From a virus: a stretch of 25,486 bases of DNA. This document shows, piece after piece, positions 22,801 through 25,486 of the stretch (its first letter is position 1; each line of letters starts with the position of its first letter). The stretch lies in IMG/VR virus record IMGVR_UViG_3300024264_000158, positions 1 to 25,486 of that record, one strand, 5' to 3'. The notes below the pieces were generated by a model, which was not told where the DNA came from, ran no database searches, and saw only the letters and a program-made list of their open reading frames with translations. The position numbers and the translations under genes were made by a program.

Positions 22801-23208
22801 AAAGTGAATCCAATCACTTTCTTCTCAGGTGCAGGAATCGTTAACTTTGGTAACTTGACTAAAACATCGGCAAGTTCTGCATTGGACAGAATCAACGCTT
22901 CAAGATTAGCAGTGTATCTAAGAACACAACTAGATGCAATCGCTAAACCATTCATCTTTGAACCAAATGATGAATTGACTAGGAACGAGATCAAGGGTGC
23001 AGTAGAATCATTCTTGTTGGAGTTAACAGGTCAGAGAGCATTGTATGACTTCCTAGTAGTTTGTGATGACACGAACAACACACCTACAAGGATTGACAGG
23101 AACGAACTTTATGTGGATATAGCAATTGAGCCGATCAAGTCAGTTGAATTCATCTACATACCGTTGAGAATCAAAAACACAGGAGAAATTGCAAAGTTAG
23201 GGAACTAA
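19801..23208 (+). CDS. gp18: Contractile tail sheath protein gp18, greatly enlarged (1135 aa)
   Basis: The sheath surrounds the tail tube and contracts at infection. The N-terminus (MALTSPGVEVSVINESFYVP, then FIVASSQDKKNG, LTETFGDPKFY, YGLQAAYSFLGVANRAYVLR) and the C-terminal ~380 residues (LLWNTRRSGYNVKEY, QRGFNVIACPGYPELMSNM, FPWFAPSGTRRGIVDNATSV, VNPITFFSGAGIVNFGNLT, INASRLAVYLRTQLDAIAKP, FIFEPND and VDIAIEPIKSVEFIYIPLRI) are classic sheath core. Between them, residues ~120-750 are a Thr/Ser/Gly-rich insertion. It has about five copies of a 'P.DGT.W(F/Y)' unit ending in Y.(Y/W)N...W..V (near 129, 186, 337, 590 and 647) and two copies of a longer beta/alpha unit (about 223-313 and 455-539). 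T4 gp18 has 659 residues. The inserts probably face outwards on the contracted and extended sheath. A strong AAGGAG precedes the ATG. Confidence 0.93.
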   Translation: MALTSPGVEVSVINESFYVPSDAGTTPLFIVASSQDKKNGAGDGTAVGTTTANANTAYLISSQRELTETFGDPKFYTNASGTSLNGYELNEYGLQAAYSFLGVANRAYVLRANVDTADLVGSATAPTANPTDGTYWFDLASSSYGLFEWSATNQSFTTITPTLITSTSDLVGGVSTGAPKTSIGVIGDYAINTTHVTNKIYKKTASNTWVQVGSTDWHTSLPVVTVASGTTVTSGQTFVMNGVTITTSGTTLSNVASVIGSNVTNVTASVNSTTGNLEIFHNGKALGDSTGGANTIRFEEGTGVLASLGITAGVKNGVKLLQDKHTNRPTWKTADENRPNGSVWFKTTSANSGAALVTKLYSTASASFSQVASPLYATHHSAIYNLDAATGGTALSTGTVYAQYNVTEESMTAADAADATPNVGDFQLFRYEGGATTITSGNTSPTFTSSNTFKIQESVKNQEALNSAVTVTLGGTGADDFIAAVNGAGLTNVSASKTTAGAIVMTHKLGGEFRMTEEGMTGTPLADAGFSATTAHSYGTYTANSSTLIDNLYDLPTGESLDSSANTGIMASNWKRLSYTASTSAPSNEPADGTLWYHTATDEADIMAHNGTTWVGYATAYSSTDPNGPQFKATAPTTQSDGTALVTNDLWIDTSDLENYPKLYKYNTSATLSSTNTANQVAVTTSGAAWELVDKADQTTEDGIVFADARYHTAADKADSLSTGGAGTASSIKDLLSDGFLDPDAPNPDNYPQGILLWNTRRSGYNVKEYKNSYITTTKYPGSGATGLGNIRASNESVSTYFPDRWVTKSSNNADGSGSFGRKAQRKVIVEQLKSEIDTNQAIREDQRGFNVIACPGYPELMSNMINLNTDRNNTAFVVGDTPMRLEGTSTAIQNWANNTASALDNGEDGLVSSSDYLGVFYPSGQTTDNTGKSIVVPPSHMMLRTLANNDNIAFPWFAPSGTRRGIVDNATSVGYIDTASGEFKTISVTESVRDSMHEVKVNPITFFSGAGIVNFGNLTKTSASSALDRINASRLAVYLRTQLDAIAKPFIFEPNDELTRNEIKGAVESFLLELTGQRALYDFLVVCDDTNNTPTRIDRNELYVDIAIEPIKSVEFIYIPLRIKNTGEIAKLGN

Positions 23209-23213
23209 TTTTG

Positions 23214-23221
23214 AATAAATA
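23214..23221 (+). promoter_or_regulatory. Late promoter octamer before the tail tube gene
   Basis: Reads AATAAATA; its last A is also the first base of the AGGAG ribosome-binding site. The predicted start (23227) lies downstream of that site, so a transcript starting here would have a 5-nt leader without it. Confidence 0.5.
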
Positions 23222-23225
23222 GGAG
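23221..23225 (+). promoter_or_regulatory. Ribosome-binding site of the tail tube gene
   Basis: AGGAG, 6 bp before the ATG at 23232. It would be used on read-through mRNA from gp18, because it overlaps the late octamer and is upstream of that promoter's predicted start. Confidence 0.65.
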
Positions 23226-23231
23226 AAACAG

Positions 23232-23858
23232 ATGGCAATATCAACTTTATCAAAATTTACAGTACCACTAGCAAACGATCAGAGTTCAGCATCACAGGGT
23301 TTATTGATGCCAAAACTACAGTATCGTTTCAGAGCAATCCTGGAAAATTTTGGAGTATCAACACCGAGATCAGAACTAACAAAACAAGTTATTGATATCA
23401 CAAGACCCAACTTGACTTTTGACAACGTGACACTGGATGTGTACAACTCAAAAGTTTATGTTGCAGGTAAACACACTTGGGATCCAATCACAATCACTCT
23501 AAGAGATGATGTCAACAACTCAGTTACTAAACTGGTTGGCGAACAGATCCAGAAACAGTTTGATTTCTTTGAACAGAGTTCAGCGGCATCAGGAATTGAC
23601 TACAAATTCACAACTAGAATTGAAATGCTAGATGGTGGTAATGGAGCAAGTACACCAAATGTGTTAGAAACATTTGAATTATATGGTGCATATGTTGAGA
23701 ACGTAAACTACAACACGTTAGCATACGCAACTTCGGATCCAGCAACTATCACAATGTCAATAAGATACGACAACGCAATCCAAACTCCAACAGGAACAGG
23801 AATTGGTACAGCGGTATCTAGAACGATCGGTACTCTAAGTACAGGTGGTGGACAGTAA
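23232..23858 (+). CDS. gp19: Tail tube protein gp19 (208 aa)
   Basis: Hexamers of gp19 stack to form the inner tube through which DNA passes. The sequence MAISTLSKFTVPLANDQSSA, QGLLMPKLQYRFRAILENFG, SELTKQVIDITRPNLTFDNV, KVYVAGKHTWDPITITLRDD, VGEQIQKQFDFFEQSSAASG, YKFTTRIEMLDGGNGASTPN, VLETFELYGAYVENVNY and ATITMSIRYDNAIQTPTG follows the tube protein of cyanophage-like T4 relatives almost segment by segment. T4 gp19 has 163 residues; marine relatives are longer, like this one. It follows gp18 by 23 bp, the order typical of these phages, and is followed by a strong terminator 30 bp after the stop. No oddity in the sequence itself. Confidence 0.94.
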   Translation: MAISTLSKFTVPLANDQSSASQGLLMPKLQYRFRAILENFGVSTPRSELTKQVIDITRPNLTFDNVTLDVYNSKVYVAGKHTWDPITITLRDDVNNSVTKLVGEQIQKQFDFFEQSSAASGIDYKFTTRIEMLDGGNGASTPNVLETFELYGAYVENVNYNTLAYATSDPATITMSIRYDNAIQTPTGTGIGTAVSRTIGTLSTGGGQ

Positions 23859-23888
23859 TACAAAAATTAAGTAAGCAATTATAACATC

Positions 23889-23915
23889 AAAAGCGTCTTT
23901 ATAGGCGCTTTTTTT
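23889..23915 (+). terminator. Intrinsic terminator after the tail tube gene
   Basis: The stem AAAAGCGTCT pairs with AGGCGCTTTT (one T-G wobble) around a TTAT loop and runs into seven T. It ends the gp18-gp19 unit; a late octamer follows after a 5-bp gap. Confidence 0.92.
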
Positions 23916-23920
23916 GTGGC

Positions 23921-23928
23921 CATAAATA
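23921..23928 (+). promoter_or_regulatory. Late promoter octamer for the second tube-fold protein
   Basis: Reads CATAAATA, then CGAGT, then ATG at 23934. The predicted first base of the mRNA is the A of the start codon. The in-frame GTG at 23916 lies between terminator and octamer and is rejected as a start. Confidence 0.65.
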
Positions 23929-23933
23929 CGAGT

Positions 23934-25325
23934 ATGCCAAGCATAAACAACTTCCTAAAAGGTTTCCAGGACGGATTACCAGGTATGAAAGACTACCAAC
24001 ACGCATCGAGATTGTACCTAGACGACAATTTCAAGTTGATGCCAAAACAGAAGTTCCTGTTCCACGTGGTTTTCAATACGGATGAGACCCTGTTCGTTGA
24101 TGGATTCAACGCCAACGAGAGGTATCAACTGAACATGTTAGTGAAAGCATGTGATCTACCCAAGTACAACATGAGTTATGAGGAGAAGACACAGTACAAC
24201 AAGAAGATGTATGCTGGTACCAGGATAGCGTACGAACCCGTGAACATTACATTCCACGATGACCACGCAGACACTGTGAATGCATTCTGGAAGAAGTACT
24301 ACGAATACAACATAGCGGATAGTATAGGCATGAACAGTGATCTTACAATAAACAACACCAAGGATGATTACTACGATTTTGGCGATGCGAGACAGACCAC
24401 CAAGTTTGGTATGGACACACCGAGGCAGAGACAGAAACCATACCTCAAGGGCATAGAGATTTTCGTGCTACACAAAAAACGTTTCACATCAATGACCCTT
24501 GTCAATCCAGTTATAGGATCTTTCTCTCACGACAATTTAGATCAGGCAGATGGTACAGGCGTTATGAACAACACAATGCAGATATTATACGAAACTGTGA
24601 TCTACAAATCAGGCATAGTAAACAAAAATAATGTACCAGGGTTTGCAACGATCAACTATGACAACTCTCCTAGTCCGTTGACCATACTAGGAGGAGGAAC
24701 AAATAGCATATTTGGTCCTGGAGGCGTCGTGGACGGCATCGGTTCTGTGATCAGGAATGTACAATCAGGAAATATCTTGGGTGCAATCTTAGGTGCTTCT
24801 AACACCTACAACAACGCCAAGAAGATCAAGAAGTCAGCCGTGAAAGAAGAACTGAAAGGTATTGCCAAAGACGGAATACTAGAAGTTGGGAAACAGGCGG
24901 GCTCGATAACCAACCCAGTTGCACAGTTCAGTGTGGGTGCGGCGGCCATAGTGGGTGCTTCAGCATTGGCATCAGCGAGGGGTACCGCGGACAACAATGA
25001 TCAGGCCAACAACACAGTTATAACAAATTCTGCTGTGGACAATGTGAACTTCCTGGGTGCAGATGAATCTTTCAATCTTGTGTCAAACAATAATAGTGTC
25101 AGAGACGAGATAGCGGCCGCAATATATTTCAGAGACATAGGTTCTCGTAAAGGTCTCACAATTTCTCAATCTAATATAGAGTATGAGGCATCATCTACAA
25201 ACATAAAAAACGTGTACACCAGCAAGGCAATCACAGATATAAGAAAATTAGTCACAGAGGGATATATAAAAATTGAAAGACAGACACAGGATGTCGATAT
25301 AGCAACAGAGAAAGCAACAATATAA
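23934..25325 (+). CDS. gp19-like tube-fold baseplate protein, candidate tube initiator (463 aa)
   Basis: The start at 23934 (MPSINNFLKGFQDGLPGMKD) is set by the octamer ending 5 bp upstream. Residues ~38-215 have the layout of tube-fold proteins: KFLFHVVFNTD strand, VKACDLPKYNMSYEEKTQYN, RIAYEPVNITFHDDHADTVN and FWKKYYEYNI, then GIEIFVLHKKRFTSMTLVNP and MQILYETVIY. Position after gp19 and this fold suggest the baseplate tube-initiator gp54 or a related hub/tube protein. T4 gp54 (320 residues) likewise ends in a Gly/Ser/Leu/Ile-rich tail. Here the C-terminal part has Gly-rich (ILGGGTNSIFGPGGVVDGIG) and small-residue hydrophobic stretches (VGAAAIVGASALASARG), then an Asn-rich linker and a charged end. 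The gp54 assignment is an inference; the tube-like N-terminal domain is fairly clear. The stop overlaps the next ATG by 1 bp. Confidence 0.7.
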   Translation: MPSINNFLKGFQDGLPGMKDYQHASRLYLDDNFKLMPKQKFLFHVVFNTDETLFVDGFNANERYQLNMLVKACDLPKYNMSYEEKTQYNKKMYAGTRIAYEPVNITFHDDHADTVNAFWKKYYEYNIADSIGMNSDLTINNTKDDYYDFGDARQTTKFGMDTPRQRQKPYLKGIEIFVLHKKRFTSMTLVNPVIGSFSHDNLDQADGTGVMNNTMQILYETVIYKSGIVNKNNVPGFATINYDNSPSPLTILGGGTNSIFGPGGVVDGIGSVIRNVQSGNILGAILGASNTYNNAKKIKKSAVKEELKGIAKDGILEVGKQAGSITNPVAQFSVGAAAIVGASALASARGTADNNDQANNTVITNSAVDNVNFLGADESFNLVSNNNSVRDEIAAAIYFRDIGSRKGLTISQSNIEYEASSTNIKNVYTSKAITDIRKLVTEGYIKIERQTQDVDIATEKATI

Positions 25326-25486
25326 TGGCTGAATTCTACACAAACTTACCACCAAAAGACAAGGACGAGTTGCAGAAGACCGTGGACAAATTGACCACCA
25401 CTGCCTATGAGACTGACTATGAATTTAATGTGGGAGACTACGATAGTACGATAGCATTCTTTGTGAAAAGAGATTTCTCAAGAACA
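25325..25486 (+). CDS. Unidentified virion-region protein, 3' end outside window
   Basis: The first 54 residues only: MAEFYTNLPPKDKDELQKTV, then DKLTTTAYETDYEFNVGDYD and STIAFFVKRDFSRT at the window edge. The ATG overlaps the last base of the preceding stop (TAATG), implying translational coupling to the tube-fold protein. The segment has a charged helix and then a beta-like stretch; no family is recognised. The position suggests another baseplate or tail component. Confidence 0.65.
   Translation, partial: MAEFYTNLPPKDKDELQKTVDKLTTTAYETDYEFNVGDYDSTIAFFVKRDFSRT

Noticed and set aside
23916-23933. GTG at 23916 as start of the tube-fold gene
   Set aside because: It lies directly after the terminator T-tract and upstream of the predicted transcript start; ATG 23934 fits the octamer spacing seen at other genes.
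1-25486. tRNA genes or CRISPR array
   Set aside because: No cloverleaf-like segment with a GTTCRANYC arm and no regularly spaced short repeats noticed by eye; a tRNAscan or repeat search could not be run.

Overview
The window is part of the late (virion structure) region of a T4-like contractile-tailed phage, probably marine. The gene set (neck proteins gp13 and gp14, tail completion gp15, sheath gp18, tube gp19, dNMP kinase gp1) and a long run of beta-rich, Thr/Ser/Gly/Asn-rich fibre proteins match the exo-T-even phages of cyanobacteria and other ocean bacteria. The host cannot be read from the sequence. No tRNA, integrase, CRISPR array, insertion sequence or reverse transcriptase was seen.

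Bases 1-14652 are a fibre/appendage locus. Plus-strand structural genes lie at <2-799, 804-1118, 1124-1591, 2534-6229, 6229-7269, 8245-10656, 10773-11933 and 12088-14652. Minus-strand inserts are a ninth fibre-like gene (1604-2470) and two genes of unknown function (7266-7625, 7622-8152). The fibre genes are assembled from a small set of exchangeable cassettes: a shared N-terminal 'MAI.RI.G' head, a 'GDLTV.GTTTTIDS ... WDE..D.F' unit, an 'RPSG..G.IRFNTTT' unit, a 'GDGS.T.F ... VYVDGV.Q.P...Y' unit and a roughly 90-residue repeat domain. The 1231-residue protein also carries a run of PKD-like domains.

Bases 14649-17707 are a minus-strand operon of gp14, gp15 and a Nudix hydrolase. It diverges from a plus-strand group of gp13, a 60-residue protein and gp1 dNMP kinase (17751-19411). 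A small HNH/endonuclease VII-like gene is convergent to gp1 and overlaps its 3' end. Bases 19801-25486 hold a very large sheath protein, the tail tube, a second tube-fold protein (gp54-like candidate) and the start of another gene. The terminase genes (16, 17) and portal (20), usually close to these genes, are not in the window.

Regulation is unusually readable. A T4-type late promoter octamer (consensus .NTAAATA) precedes almost every transcription unit. At many genes without a Shine-Dalgarno sequence it lies so close to the ATG that the predicted transcript starts at, or 3-8 nt before, the start codon. Two sigma70-type promoters (for gp1 and the Nudix gene) show the same geometry. Genes for abundant products (gp18 and the large fibres) instead have 35-78 nt leaders with a strong AAGGAG/AAGGGG. 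Three intrinsic terminators separate late units; two are followed 5 bp later by a late promoter and one holds a promoter-like octamer in its loop. The possible leaderless late-transcription architecture and the cassette-built fibre array are the most notable findings.
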